From Microscillaceae bacterium (GTDB lineage: Bacteria; Bacteroidota; Bacteroidia; Cytophagales; Microscillaceae): a DNA stretch of 64,000 nucleotides. Shown here in pieces: positions 1-10,700 of the stretch; positions within the stretch are counted from its first letter, which is position 1, and every line of letters begins with the position of its first letter. The stretch is from the NCBI GenBank assembly GCA_011390205.1, contig JAABSX010000004.1:62001-126000 (forward strand), given 5' to 3'. The notes beneath the pieces are model-generated. The model made no database searches, had not been told where the DNA came from, and was given only the letters and a program-made list of their open reading frames with translations. The position numbers and the translations under genes were made by a program.

Positions 1-3000
1 TTTTTAAGAAATAAACACCAGGACTGAGTTGGCCAATGTTCCACTCATATACTCCTGCCTGTGTATTGCTCACTGTAGGGCTTTGCTTGATGGCTTGCCC
101 TTGGCCATTCGTCAATCCAAAGCGCACATTTTGATAAGCACTGCTCTGCAATCTGAGCTGCAGACGCTCTGCACTCGGATTCGGAAATATTTCTATAGAA
201 TTGGCGAGGGCGTTGTTCTCATTGGCAAGCACTGTGATATTTACCTCATTAGAATATGCCTTTACGGAGCCAATAGCGGCTGCCACACGGTAAGTATAAG
301 GTATATCACGGTTGATGATGTCATCCTGAAAAGTATTCGAGTTTGGGTCAAGCAATGCAATCTGCACAAACCCTCCTGTACCCGCTTTTCGCTCCACGAG
401 ATAAGCAGTTTCATTATTGGCATTGTCTTGCCAATTAAGCACAATAGCATTGCTCAAGGGAGTACCTACTAAATTACTAGGAGCTACTGGTGGTGTACTT
501 GCAGGAGGCAATGTAGTAGCACTTAACTCCTCAGATGAGTTTTGATTGATGCTCGTAACCGTTACAATCTTATAAAAATAAGTCGTATTCCCCACGAGTC
601 CACTATTATCAATATATGAAATGCTGTTGGCAGGCAAGCTGGCTACCTCGTTGAAAGTTCCGCTAGAAGTATTTGCCCTCAAAATACGATATCCTGTTTC
701 AATATTTGATATATCTTCCCAAGTAAGTTCTACGTTAATATCTGACAAGGCAGTAGCAGTAGCAGCATTAGGGGCTTTGGGGCGTGTATAATTATGCAAC
801 TCTAGCTCAGGCGAAGGCAGCGGATAATTGGTATAAAGCCTAAACTCGCCAGGCTGCAAAGTGATTTGCATATTGGCATTGCTCACCGTCATGGGTGCAT
901 CTTCGCTTCCCGAAAAATACTCATACCAAATGCCTGTATGCTGAAAATTGGCATTGACAGTTTGTGCAGTTGTCCCGAAGTTTCCTAAAACATGGACACT
1001 CATTTCATTGGCATTGGCGGGGGTAGCCGTGAAAGGCTGTGGAGTAAGGGTGATTTGCTTTTGTAGGCTATTGCCTCCTATGATAGAAACATCATTGGTT
1101 TTAAAAATAGAATAAGTTGTTTTGAGCTTGATGAGTTCGGCAAAAGTACGGTAAAGGCGATTGCGGTTAGGCTCGTCAAAATATTCCCAAAGAATGGGTT
1201 TGCGTCCTACTCTTCCGTTTTCGTTGATAGAGACATCATAGCCTACTTCTCCGAATTGCCAATACATCTTAGGCCCAGGAATGGCAAACAAGAATGCGTT
1301 GGCGGTTTTGATGCGGTCAAGTGCTGTAGCAAGATTTCTGACATTGTAGCCGCTTGTGCTTGCGCCATTGTTGAGGGCATCTACCATTTGCCGCTCTTCA
1401 TCGTGGCTTTCCATGTAGCCCACCAAACCATGTGTATTCCAGCCTCTGCCACCTCCATTGGTGAGCGATCGGGCATATGTGCCAGTGATGTTAGAATTGT
1501 TAGAAAATCCCAAGACATTTTCCTTGAAACTTCCGTGCATATTTCCCCAAAGCATCATGCCTTTGCTTGCCTCATTTAGACGGTATTCAGCCAATTCTCT
1601 TTCTTCTCCATTATCGGCAAAGTGTTCTAAAATTACATAAGAAGTCGGGTCAATCTCCCATATTTTATCAGCCATGCGCTTCAGAATAGCAATGCGTGCG
1701 TTGTCTCTAGCGCCCCAATCACCAAATCCGCTGCTGGGTGTCTGTGTCATTCCTTTGGAAAGGTCAAATCGGTAGCCATCAATTTTAAATTCTTCTATCC
1801 AGTATTTGTTAATACGGTCTATCAAATCTTTGGTGTATTGGCTTCCGTGGTTGAAGTCATAGAAAAAAGTCAATACACTGTGTGGGGCATCTACATTAAA
1901 CCAAGGATTGTTGGCTGTGGGCTTGTTCCCATCAAAATACAACTTCACATACGGAAATTCTCTATCGGCATGGTTGAGTACAATATCCAAAATGACCGCA
2001 ATGCCTCTTTGGTGGCATTCGTCTATCAGTTCTTTAAGCTTGTTGCGTGTGCCGTAGGCTTTGTCCGTTGCCATAAAAAAGATAGGGTTATAGCCCCAGC
2101 TATCATTGCCCGAAAACTCCATGATGGGCATAAGCTCTAAGGCATTGATACCCATATCTTGTAAGTAATCCAGTCTATCAATGACATTTTGGTACGAACC
2201 TTCTGTGTCAAAATCACGCACAAGCAGTTCATAAATTACTAAATCTTCTTTGGCAGGGCGTTGAAAATCAGTTACCTGCCAATCGTAGGGCGTTTGGTTG
2301 GTCTGAATGACGGTAACTGCGCCATTGGTTTTGCCCGTAGGGTAAGGCTTGCGATTGGGATAAACACTCTCGGGAATAAAGCCATCATTAAACTCATCAA
2401 GGATTAGCTCAGAATAAGGGTCTGCCACACGGATAGGGTTATTGCTGGCATCATAGACTACATACTGCAAGCCATACTCTTGACCTGCGGTCAGTCCTGT
2501 AATGTTGAGCCAATAACGCTCGCCATTGGTAGATTTATTTGCCAAAAACTCAGGGCGAATTTCCCAATTATTAAAATCTCCTACGATATATACGAAACTC
2601 TTGAGGGGTGCTAAAAGCGAAACAGTAACCGAAGTAGCATTGATATAATTAATGCCATCTTGTAAGCCTGCGGGGAGGTCGGCTACGGTAGGGGCTGAAT
2701 TTACGATATAAAAGAACTTTCTTTCAAGTGTCTGTGAGCCATTTGTGGCGGTAATCTTTACTTCTTTTCTACCCGAAGTAGCCGCTACCAATGTATAATT
2801 GAAGTTTGTGACTCCTGTTACGGAAGCCGCTGGCACTATCACATTGTCTACAGAAAGTGTATAGTTTGAGGCAAAAGAAGTGCTAGCGTTGATAGTGATA
2901 TTTTGTGAAGGATTTACGAGCAATTCATTGACTGTGGGGTTGGTAAGCACAAGTTCAAACTGACCTTGGTTTACGTTTAAAAATATATCCGTACCTGTGC

Positions 3001-3454
3001 TTGATTTACCTTCTCTGCATGGATTGCTGTTTCCTGCAAAATCTCCACAAGGACCATTTTCACGCAATACCATCCCGACTCTGAAAAGAGATGTAGAAGA
3101 GGGCAAACTAGGAAATAGACTGCGTACCCCGTTCGGAAGTGTGAGTGTATAAGTATTGCTTGTGCCTACCCTTGTAAATTTTGGCTGTGCTGAGGGGTCT
3201 CCCCAAGTACCAGGTACATTTGTCCAGCTTGTACTTGAAGCACTTGCTATGACTGCGCCTACGTGTGCCGTGATAGAGGTAACACTAGTGGGGAGATTGG
3301 CAAGCTGCTGTCCTTGGCTTTGGATAGCATTATAAGTGAGGGTTACTGCCTGTCCATCTGTAAAAATGGCTGGTTCTACCGTAACCTGCGCCTTTAGACT
3401 ATGAGTCCAGAGGCTTAGTAAGATGATAATGTATGTAATTGGATTATTTTTCAT
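1..3454 (-). CDS. Alpha-amylase family GH13 protein with T9SS sorting domain (3' end cut by window edge)
   Basis: I translated this frame by hand; it is open from the ATG at 3454 to the window edge (1151 codons). A signal peptide begins MKNNPITYIIILL and ends near LKAQ. An N-terminal region resembles part of the accessory protein encoded at 4827-5690. A starch-binding or E-set-like segment (VYIVGDFNNWE) follows, then a GH13 barrel with all catalytic motifs: DIVLNH at 490-495, FDLSKG with nucleophile D564, ILEHF with acid/base E610, and SHDE with H684 and D685. Two fibronectin-III-like modules come next. The visible end reads IFPNPSAERL...SPGVYFLK, a typical type A T9SS C-terminal signal, so only a few residues should be missing. 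It probably hydrolyses starch outside the cell or at its surface. It is the last gene of the sus-like run, 146 bp after the SusE-like gene. Confidence 0.93.
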   Translation of the reverse strand, partial: MKNNPITYIIILLSLWTHSLKAQVTVEPAIFTDGQAVTLTYNAIQSQGQQLANLPTSVTSITAHVGAVIASASSTSWTNVPGTWGDPSAQPKFTRVGTSNTYTLTLPNGVRSLFPSLPSSTSLFRVGMVLRENGPCGDFAGNSNPCREGKSSTGTDIFLNVNQGQFELVLTNPTVNELLVNPSQNITINASTSFASNYTLSVDNVIVPAASVTGVTNFNYTLVAATSGRKEVKITATNGSQTLERKFFYIVNSAPTVADLPAGLQDGINYINATSVTVSLLAPLKSFVYIVGDFNNWEIRPEFLANKSTNGERYWLNITGLTAGQEYGLQYVVYDASNNPIRVADPYSELILDEFNDGFIPESVYPNRKPYPTGKTNGAVTVIQTNQTPYDWQVTDFQRPAKEDLVIYELLVRDFDTEGSYQNVIDRLDYLQDMGINALELMPIMEFSGNDSWGYNPIFFMATDKAYGTRNKLKELIDECHQRGIAVILDIVLNHADREFPYVKLYFDGNKPTANNPWFNVDAPHSVLTFFYDFNHGSQYTKDLIDRINKYWIEEFKIDGYRFDLSKGMTQTPSSGFGDWGARDNARIAILKRMADKIWEIDPTSYVILEHFADNGEERELAEYRLNEASKGMMLWGNMHGSFKENVLGFSNNSNITGTYARSLTNGGGRGWNTHGLVGYMESHDEERQMVDALNNGASTSGYNVRNLATALDRIKTANAFLFAIPGPKMYWQFGEVGYDVSINENGRVGRKPILWEYFDEPNRNRLYRTFAELIKLKTTYSIFKTNDVSIIGGNSLQKQITLTPQPFTATPANANEMSVHVLGNFGTTAQTVNANFQHTGIWYEYFSGSEDAPMTVSNANMQITLQPGEFRLYTNYPLPSPELELHNYTRPKAPNAATATALSDINVELTWEDISNIETGYRILRANTSSGTFNEVASLPANSISYIDNSGLVGNTTYFYKIVTVTSINQNSSEELSATTLPPASTPPVAPSNLVGTPLSNAIVLNWQDNANNETAYLVERKAGTGGFVQIALLDPNSNTFQDDIINRDIPYTYRVAAAIGSVKAYSNEVNITVLANENNALANSIEIFPNPSAERLQLRLQSSAYQNVRFGLTNGQGQAIKQSPTVSNTQAGVYEWNIGQLSPGVYFLK

Positions 3455-3524
3455 GTCTTATGTGGAGTTAAGGGTTGCTAAATATGTTTTTGGCTTGAAA
3501 GTATGAGGGTGATGTTTATAAACC

Positions 3525-3554
3525 AAAACAGCATAGCGGACACTATGCTGTTTT
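3525..3554. terminator. Perfect 12-bp hairpin between susE-like gene and amylase
   Basis: Arms at 3525-3536 and 3543-3554 (AAAACAGCATAG and its complement) enclose a 6-nt loop. The hairpin sits in the largest gap of the operon, just ahead of the amylase start. The T-run is short on either strand, so it could be a weak terminator, an attenuator or an RNA stability element that sets amylase output apart from the upstream genes. Confidence 0.6.
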
Positions 3555-3600
3555 GTAGATTTAATAAAACTGTGTTTTTATTGTTTTACCTATCAATAAT

Positions 3601-4803
3601 TTACAAGTTATCCCAGCCCTCTACAGTGTCTTCTATCAAGTCCACATCGGGGTCAAATGTATAGCCACGATTTCCACGGCTTTCGCCATTGTCCCAAGTA
3701 GGGGCAGTTACTAATGATAAGAAGTATTTGTATTGGGCGACTGTGCCCTCTGCAGGACGCGGAGCAGCATAAAAGAAAACAATTTCATCTTCGATATCAA
3801 AATCTCTGGTCATTTCTAATGCTCCGTTGCTACCTGGCTGCTGCCACGAACTTGGTGCTGCTCCTCCTATCAGATCCCACTGTCCACCTACAAACACTTC
3901 ACGAGTTGGGAAAAGTGGTGTGCTTTCAGGTAGTGTAGCTTTAAAAACGATATGGTCATAAGGATACCCTTCCCAAATACTCACTACATCAGAAACAAGG
4001 TCATTGCCAGCCTGATAAGTAAGCCTTCTATTTCTGATACCACCACCATCATTATTACCTCCTGAGGTTGGTTTGCGCTCTCCATTTCCCCAGTTAGGTG
4101 CAGCAGCGGTCGCTAAGAAGTACTTATATTCAAAAGTAGCTCCATTGGCTGGAGGTGCTATGGTAATAGAGTAGCGACCGCCTCCTATATTAGTCATTTT
4201 TAGACCAGGCTGACTGCCAGGTGTCTGCCAGTTCTGACCTACTGCAAACTCAAACATACCTGCTAGATATACATCTTGGTCGGCAGGAGTATTGTTTGGT
4301 ACATATACCTCTATGGTTAATCCACCACGGCGTACTGATATTTTGCGTGGCGTATTTGCCAGTCTTACGTCAGTGCCAGCAGTAGCACGTATTGTCCACT
4401 TCAAATCTAGTGCTGTGCCTACTTCTACGCCAATTTCTGCAAGTGCTGCATCAATCTGACCTAATGTAAGGGTTACTTCTGTGTCAAGCCCTTCATTTCC
4501 TGAGGGGATTGCAAGTAGGGGCGTGCTGAAGTTTCCGTCTGCATTGTCGGCAATCCACTCATAGGTTACGGCTCTATCACCAGTAGCTTTTGTTTCCTGC
4601 CAACTAATGGTTACTTGATTATCGTTTGGTTGAAATACCGTAAGGCTTACGCCTCCTGCGGGCGATATCAATTCAAAGGGGCTAATATTATCAGAAGGAA
4701 CACTCGACAAATCGGGCATTTCTGGATTAGGGAACTCCTTTTCGCATGCCGTAAATAAGATGACGGCAAACATCAGTGTAATTAAATGCAATAAATGTTT
4801 CAT
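3601..4803 (-). CDS. SusE-like starch-binding outer-membrane lipoprotein
   Basis: The N-terminus MKHLLHLITLMFAVILFTACEKE is a lipoprotein signal with the lipobox Cys at residue 20. Residues about 40-155 look like the Ig-type SusE N-terminal domain. Two related carbohydrate-binding-type modules follow (about 165-275 and 285-395). Both contain a YKYFL core and an aromatic NGE/W signature (APNWGNGE and APTWDNGE), which suggests CBM-like starch-binding repeats. By family analogy it is a surface lipoprotein that holds starch near the SusCD pore. It lies 23 bp after the preceding gene. The exact family (SusE, SusF or a CBM20-like group) is inferred from layout and motifs. Confidence 0.82.
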   Translation of the reverse strand: MKHLLHLITLMFAVILFTACEKEFPNPEMPDLSSVPSDNISPFELISPAGGVSLTVFQPNDNQVTISWQETKATGDRAVTYEWIADNADGNFSTPLLAIPSGNEGLDTEVTLTLGQIDAALAEIGVEVGTALDLKWTIRATAGTDVRLANTPRKISVRRGGLTIEVYVPNNTPADQDVYLAGMFEFAVGQNWQTPGSQPGLKMTNIGGGRYSITIAPPANGATFEYKYFLATAAAPNWGNGERKPTSGGNNDGGGIRNRRLTYQAGNDLVSDVVSIWEGYPYDHIVFKATLPESTPLFPTREVFVGGQWDLIGGAAPSSWQQPGSNGALEMTRDFDIEDEIVFFYAAPRPAEGTVAQYKYFLSLVTAPTWDNGESRGNRGYTFDPDVDLIEDTVEGWDNL

Positions 4804-4826
4804 ATCTTTTAGTTTAAAATGGGTTA

Positions 4827-5690
4827 TTATTCTCTTAGTGTAAATACACTTCCTACAATTCCTTCACCACTGCCCACACCTGCTATAGCACTTCGTATCT
4901 CAACGGTGATGTTATTTATTTGCTCTCCTTCATTTAATCCAAAGAACTCTTTTGGAATAAATGAAATCGTAAATCTATCTGAAGTTTCACTATTAAGTTT
5001 TAGCTCAGGTGTGATGCCAGAAACTTCTCTTGTACCTCCTCCAGCGAGTGTGGCTCTTGCATACAAATATACGTCTGAGGTGCTTTGCATGCCTGCTTCG
5101 TCTTCTAGGTCTTGGTTATAGACTACTGTGATAACATCACCTTGAGAGTAGTTAAAGGGAAATAGTTCATATTTTTGTTTCACATAGACAGGCCCTGTAA
5201 AGGCAATGTTCATATCTCCTGACTGCCCTCCATTACAACCATCTCTGAGCTTTACTAAGAACCCAAAGCGTGTTTCATCTGGATTTCTACCACGTGATAC
5301 AGCAGCATCTCTTGCTTGCTTAAACCCTGTCTGCATATAATCACGCACAGAAGGAATAGTGAAGCTAAATAAGTTTGGTCCCTCTTGCACCATCCTTGAT
5401 GAATTAGGCGATCCACAAAATTCTCCATTAGTAGGTGCACCGCAGCAGCCATTCAAAAAGCCCCATATAAACAACTCTCCTGCACCAGCCAAGTTGGGCA
5501 CTTCGGATATATCTACAATAATCTTTACGGGTTCGGTAAAGCTAAACAGCACTACATCATTGCCATCAGGGGGTATAAATCCATCATCAGGAGCAGTAGA
5601 AGCAGTGGCTTTGACTCTTACTTCTACTTGTGCAAATGCACTGACACTGAACAATGCCAGCAATAGGATAAAACTAAATATTTTTTTCAT
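4827..5690 (-). CDS. Secreted accessory protein of the starch locus
   Basis: The 287-residue protein has a clean Sec signal (MKKIFSFILLLALFSVSAFAQ) and no lipobox Cys. Its middle carries a Cys/Gly-rich stretch (GFLNGCCGAP, EFCGSPNSS) and a segment GFLVKLRDGCNG. This resembles the amylase N-terminal stretch FRVGMVLRENGPCGDF, so the two proteins may share a starch-locus-specific domain (DUF4961-like; my recollection, not checked). The C-terminal 90 residues look like a beta-sandwich. Spacing within the operon is 26 bp upstream and 23 bp downstream. It probably binds or presents glucan in the periplasm or at the surface. No catalytic motif was seen. Confidence 0.72.
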   Translation of the reverse strand: MKKIFSFILLLALFSVSAFAQVEVRVKATASTAPDDGFIPPDGNDVVLFSFTEPVKIIVDISEVPNLAGAGELFIWGFLNGCCGAPTNGEFCGSPNSSRMVQEGPNLFSFTIPSVRDYMQTGFKQARDAAVSRGRNPDETRFGFLVKLRDGCNGGQSGDMNIAFTGPVYVKQKYELFPFNYSQGDVITVVYNQDLEDEAGMQSTSDVYLYARATLAGGGTREVSGITPELKLNSETSDRFTISFIPKEFFGLNEGEQINNITVEIRSAIAGVGSGEGIVGSVFTLRE

Positions 5691-5716
5691 CTTGATTTTC
5701 TTTTTGATTATCGTGA

Positions 5717-6244
5717 TTAGTTTTTGGTAAATTCATATTCATAAAACAAGTACAATGTATTGGCATCATCAGCCGCATTACGGAGCAGCTGCAGTGCAAT
5801 AACATCACTACTTATTCGCTTCACTCTAAAAGCTGCACTATTAGGATTGGTAGCATCAAATAGATTAATCTGTGTAGTAAATACAGGATGATCTACAGAC
5901 CAGCTGCCACTGTTGATGGCTAGAAAGTTAGGTGCATTTCCTGGTGTTACTAAGAAGGTAGCAGGTCTGCCTTGTGCGTCTAAGGTAAATGCCAAGTTAT
6001 ATTCTGCAAAAGGAAATTGTGCTGTAATATCTCTTTTTTGTACGTCTTCTGGAAATCCGTTGTCTATTGCCTCTTGATCAAACTGTGTTACTTTACTTAC
6101 ACGCCAAGTGCCATTCAGTTCTGAAACCTTGACAGAGATAGGCTCCTCAATCTCAGGATAATCAAATACATTACAAGCACTTAGTAGTAGTAGCCAAGAA
6201 GCTACTACTAGAAGTACTAAATTATGAGAGATGATATTTTTCAT
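5717..6244 (-). CDS. Small lipoprotein of the starch locus (lipocalin-like / DUF5004-like)
   Basis: I prefer the internal ATG at 6244, which gives MKNIISHNL...LLLSACN, a good lipoprotein signal. The upstream ATG at 6268 would add eight charged residues in front of it. The mature part opens with LNGTWRVSKVTQ, the signature start of lipocalin-like and DUF5004-type domains found next to SusD genes, followed by a short beta-rich domain. It lies 45-70 bp behind susD on the same strand. A structural or ligand-binding role at the outer membrane is likely, but no specific function can be read from the sequence. Confidence 0.7.
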   Translation of the reverse strand: MKNIISHNLVLLVVASWLLLLSACNVFDYPEIEEPISVKVSELNGTWRVSKVTQFDQEAIDNGFPEDVQKRDITAQFPFAEYNLAFTLDAQGRPATFLVTPGNAPNFLAINSGSWSVDHPVFTTQINLFDATNPNSAAFRVKRISSDVIALQLLRNAADDANTLYLFYEYEFTKN

Positions 6245-6313
6245 TTTTTTAATATTTTTTATTAACATTATAATACTTTGAGATTTAAAATTGTTATTTT
6301 TTCAGGGCTTTTT

Positions 6314-7720
6314 TTATGGGTTTTGCACCAAGTTTGGATTGCCTGAGGTTTCACTGACAGGGATTTTGAATAAATTCTGGGGTGAATTATAATCAACGGC
6401 CGAGCGTAACACATCTGTCCCCGCTCTCACCTCTCCAAAACCCTCAACGCGCCGACGGCGGAGATCATGGTATCTATCACCCTCAAAAACTAATTCTATG
6501 CGTCTCTCTCTTTGAATAAGTGTCAGTGCAGCACTGGCAGAATTAAATGTAACAGGTGTGAATGGACTCACATAAAAGCCACGCAAAGCATTGTAACTGC
6601 TTGCTGCGGCTAATAAGTCGGGAGTGGTCAAGCGTACTGCTGATTCAGCGTGGATAAGATACATTTCTGCTATTCTGATAATAGGGATATTAAGCACATT
6701 GGCATCCCACTTGTTTGAAAATACTCTATCGCCTGCTTCGCTCAGAAAACCTTCTGACGAGCGTTCATCATTCATACTGGCAACGATGATGTCAAAAGCA
6801 CTGTTTGAGCCTTGTGCAATAGAAAAACGCTGTGAAATCAAACGAAAATCTCCAAAAGAATTACCCCCAGTAACTATCTGAAAAATCACACCTCCCAAGG
6901 CATTGACATTGCCCACATTTCTGAAGGGTGTAAGTACATTTCCACTCAAACCAATGCCACTATTCTCTATCACATCTTGTGCTACGACAAAAGCGTTTTC
7001 GTAGTCCAATTTATCAAATAATACACGTGCAAGGTAAGCCTTTGCAACCCATTCACTTGCTCTGTTTCCATTATTTGCAGGCAAAGCATCAACGGCATCA
7101 CTAAGGTCAATTTCTACTTGGTCATAAACCTGTGCTACAGTAGCACGTGGCAACTTTTGATCACTACTAAGAAACTCTATACGCACTGGAATCCCTAAAT
7201 CTGTATTAGGATTATTACTGTAAGGCTGAGAAAACAGCCTTGTCAATTCAAAATGTGCTACTGCACGGATAAACAAGGCTTCACCTCTCCAGATTTCCTG
7301 TTCTTCATCTGGAGTGCCATCAGTGATAGTACCTGTCTCTACTGCGAATATGACCGCATTTGCTCTTGAGATGGCACGGTAAGCCGTCAGCCACATATCA
7401 TCAATATCTTTGTTTAGAATATTGGTGCTTCTAAAAGCAACCTGACCCGTAAAATCAGTTGCATTAAAGCTAATCTCTCCAAGTGCGATGTTATCTCCTA
7501 AGATTTCACTGTATCGCTGGACACGGCTTCCTAAGAAATTACCTGACACCAAATCACTGTATGCTGCAATGAGCACTGACTCTACATTGGTGCCTGAGGT
7601 TAGTACTTGCTCAGAAGGTATCTGAGTCTGTGGCTCTACATTTAGAAAACTATCACAAGAAGATAGCCCTAAAAGTGCTACTAAAAGCAGTAAAAAAGAT
7701 TGTATATTTTTCATTTTCAA
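6314..7720 (-). CDS. susD: RagB/SusD-family nutrient-binding outer-membrane lipoprotein
   Basis: The 468-residue protein starts MKMKNIQSFLLLLVALLGLSSCDSFLNVEPQ. This is a lipobox Cys followed by the FLxxxPQ motif typical of SusD proteins. It shows the expected TPR-like helical segments (WLTAYRAISRANAVI, GEALFIRAVAHFELTRLFS) and the C-terminal family motif (LIQRERRIELVFEGDRYHDLRRR). SusD caps the SusC pore and captures oligosaccharide, here presumably maltodextrin, given the linked amylase. It begins 20 bp after the susC stop, so co-transcription is near certain. Length is slightly short for the family but complete. Confidence 0.95.
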   Translation of the reverse strand: MKMKNIQSFLLLLVALLGLSSCDSFLNVEPQTQIPSEQVLTSGTNVESVLIAAYSDLVSGNFLGSRVQRYSEILGDNIALGEISFNATDFTGQVAFRSTNILNKDIDDMWLTAYRAISRANAVIFAVETGTITDGTPDEEQEIWRGEALFIRAVAHFELTRLFSQPYSNNPNTDLGIPVRIEFLSSDQKLPRATVAQVYDQVEIDLSDAVDALPANNGNRASEWVAKAYLARVLFDKLDYENAFVVAQDVIENSGIGLSGNVLTPFRNVGNVNALGGVIFQIVTGGNSFGDFRLISQRFSIAQGSNSAFDIIVASMNDERSSEGFLSEAGDRVFSNKWDANVLNIPIIRIAEMYLIHAESAVRLTTPDLLAAASSYNALRGFYVSPFTPVTFNSASAALTLIQRERRIELVFEGDRYHDLRRRRVEGFGEVRAGTDVLRSAVDYNSPQNLFKIPVSETSGNPNLVQNP

Positions 7721-7740
7721 TTTAATTTTAGTTGTTAAGA

Positions 7741-10700
7741 TTAAAAACTTGCATTCACACCAAATATAATGACCCTAGTCTGTGGGAATGGGTTTTGTGC
7801 AGCATTGAAGGTAATGTTTGCCTGCTGAAACTGCGAAACATCTGAGGCTGCTCCAAAAGGACGGAAAAACTGCCCTGTATTTCCTACATTAGAAGTGTTT
7901 ACGAACTCAGGATCCCAGCCAGGGAATTTGGTAAATACAAATAAGTTTTGAGCAGTAGCATATACCCTGATGCTATTCATTCCAAGCTTTTGTACTGCAG
8001 TAGCTGGGATGTTATAAGCAAGTGTGAGTGTTCTTAACCTTAAGAAAGAAGCATCATACATAAACCTGTCTGAGTTAAGTGAACGCCCTGAGCCTGCACC
8101 AGAGAGAAACAAACCAGGTGTTTCGCCGTCGCCAGGATTTTCGGGGCTTTGCCAGCGGTTAAGTACTGAACGCCTTTGTGAATTGTTAAATATGTCACCA
8201 ATCTGAAATTTTGCCTCATTGTCAAAAACTGTATTGCCTGATTGGAAAGTAAATAAGAAGCTTAACTCAAAGCCTTGGTAAGTCAATGTGTTATTGATAC
8301 CACCAAAGAAATCAGGGAAAGGCTTTCCTACAGGTACACGCCAGTCAGGGTTTTCAATGGTCAATGCGACACGCTCACCCGTAGGGCTAATAAATAACTC
8401 TCTGCCTGTATTAGTATCTACACCTCCACTTTGCATCATAAAGCCTTGCCCTACGGGGTAGCCCTCAATCAAGCGGCTTTCACCTAGCCCTGAGGCAAAA
8501 GCCTCAATATCTAAACCGCCAGTGGAAAGTACTCTGTTTTGATTGCTATTGATGTTAAAATCAGTAGTCCAAGTAAACTTACCTACCACATTTCGGGTAG
8601 TAACGTTAAATTCAAGCCCTTGATTTCGGATTTGAATATCTGTATTTCTAATCACTCCTGAATAACCCGTAGAAGATTGAATAGGATTCAAGAACAATAA
8701 ATCTGTACTCAATTTATTATAATACCCAAGCTCACCACTTACTCTGCCCTTAAACATAGTGAACTCAAGCCCTAAGTCAAAATTACGGTTACGCTCCCAC
8801 TGTAAATCAGGGTTAGCAATGCGTGATGGTGCAAGCCCAGATGTTCCTAAATAGCCTCCTGCATCCGAAAAAGTACCTAAGAAGCCAAAGTTACCAATAG
8901 ATGCATTTCCTGTGATGCCGTAGCTTGTTCTTAGCTTTAAAAAATCAAGGAAGTTCAGATTTAAGTTTTGGAAGAAATCTTCGCTACTAAGTACCCAGCC
9001 CGCAGAAACAGCAGGAAAGAAACCAAAACGGTTGTTCTCGCCAAACCTTGAAGACCCGTCAGCACGAGCACTTAACATAAGGAGGTACTTGTCTGAAAAT
9101 TTGTAATCTAACCTTCCAAAGAAAGAAGCAAACACAAAGGTATTATCAAGGTCAGAATTATAACCGCCCATTACAGGGTAACCATTGACCAAATTTCTAT
9201 CAAAAACCTGTAAGCCTGAAACAGAATTGTCAAAGTAAGGGTCTCTAAATCCAGCATTGCCATTGGTGAAAATACCTGTAACACGTTGTGTAGATTTTTG
9301 TGCATTAAAACCTCCTACAAAGGTGAAGCGGTGTAGGTCATTAAAAGTCTTGTTATAAGTAAAGAAGCTATTGATATTCCAGTTAAATACTTGAAGACGT
9401 CTTTCTTCAAATGAGCCAGCCTGCACTACAGGCAGTGCTACGGCCTCCCCTCCTGAAGATACTTGTGCATAATCGAAAGGAAATATAAAACGGTTAAAAG
9501 GTGACACTAAGATTTCATCAAATTGATTCAAGATGTCTAAGCCCAACTCTGTTCGGAAAGACAGCCCATCTACGATTTTATAATCCGCATATACATTTGA
9601 AAACAATCTTAAACCCTTTGTGATAAACTGATTCTCGAGCTGCGCAGCAGGGTTTGAGCCAGTATTAAAGCCTTGCTCTAAAGTACTCCCAAAGTAAGAG
9701 CCATCAGCATTGCGGATCGGGTAAATGGGTAAAGCACTTGACTGCACTGTTCCCCAAAGGGCAGGTGCTTGGTCATTGGTAGTGCCTGTGATAGAGATTT
9801 GTGTTCCTATGTTCAGCTTGTCTGTGGCAGCATTGTCAATATTGATACGTCCACTAAGACGCTCAAAAGCATTGTCTTGAAAAAAACTTTCTTGTTTTGA
9901 GTAAGTTGCTCCAATATAAAATCTTGTTTTTTCAGTGCCACCCGAAGCATTGATATTGGCTTCTTGTGAAGTACCTTGTCTCAGCACTTGGTCAAACCAA
10001 TTGGTATTTGTACCTGCATCTACTACTCCACCAGGCGTAAGCCCTCTCTGCAATGGAAAATCAGCTGGCAAAGGCAGCCCGTCGTTGCTGTTTCTGTAAG
10101 CCTCATCAAGTAGTGTAAGGTATTCCGTAGCATTTAAGAACGGAACTCTACGTGTTACATCAGTGATTCCAAAGTTATAACCTACATTAAAAACTGTTTT
10201 GCCTGACTTACCTCTTTTAGTAGTAATCAGGATGACACCATTGGCAGCACGTGAACCATAAATGGCTGTAGCACCTGCATCTTTTAATACTTCAATAGAC
10301 TCAATGTCATTGGGGTTAATGTCAGCAAGTACATTACCATTAGTACCATTGGCGGAGCCATCTCTTTTACTAAGGTCACCCGTAGTGATGGGTACACCAT
10401 CTAATACGTAGAGAGGTTCACTATCACCTGAGAGTGAAGCCTGCCCTCTGATACGCATACGTACTGCTGAGCCAGGAATACCGCTTGACTGGGTAACCTG
10501 CAAGCCTGCTGCACGCCCTTGTAGGGCAGCATCAAAGCTAGGTGTAGGGATATTTTGTATATCACTTCCCTTTATTGAAGTAATCGCACCCGTAACATCT
10601 ACTCTTTCTTGTGTACCATACCCGATGACCACAATGTCTTTGAGTTGTTGTACATCCTCAGCCAATACTACATTCAGCGTAGTTTGTCCTCCAAAAGTGA

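Noticed and set aside
262-2140. Several 60-150 residue ORFs inside the amylase region
   Set aside because: They lie antisense or out of frame with the GH13 gene, whose motifs are intact throughout.
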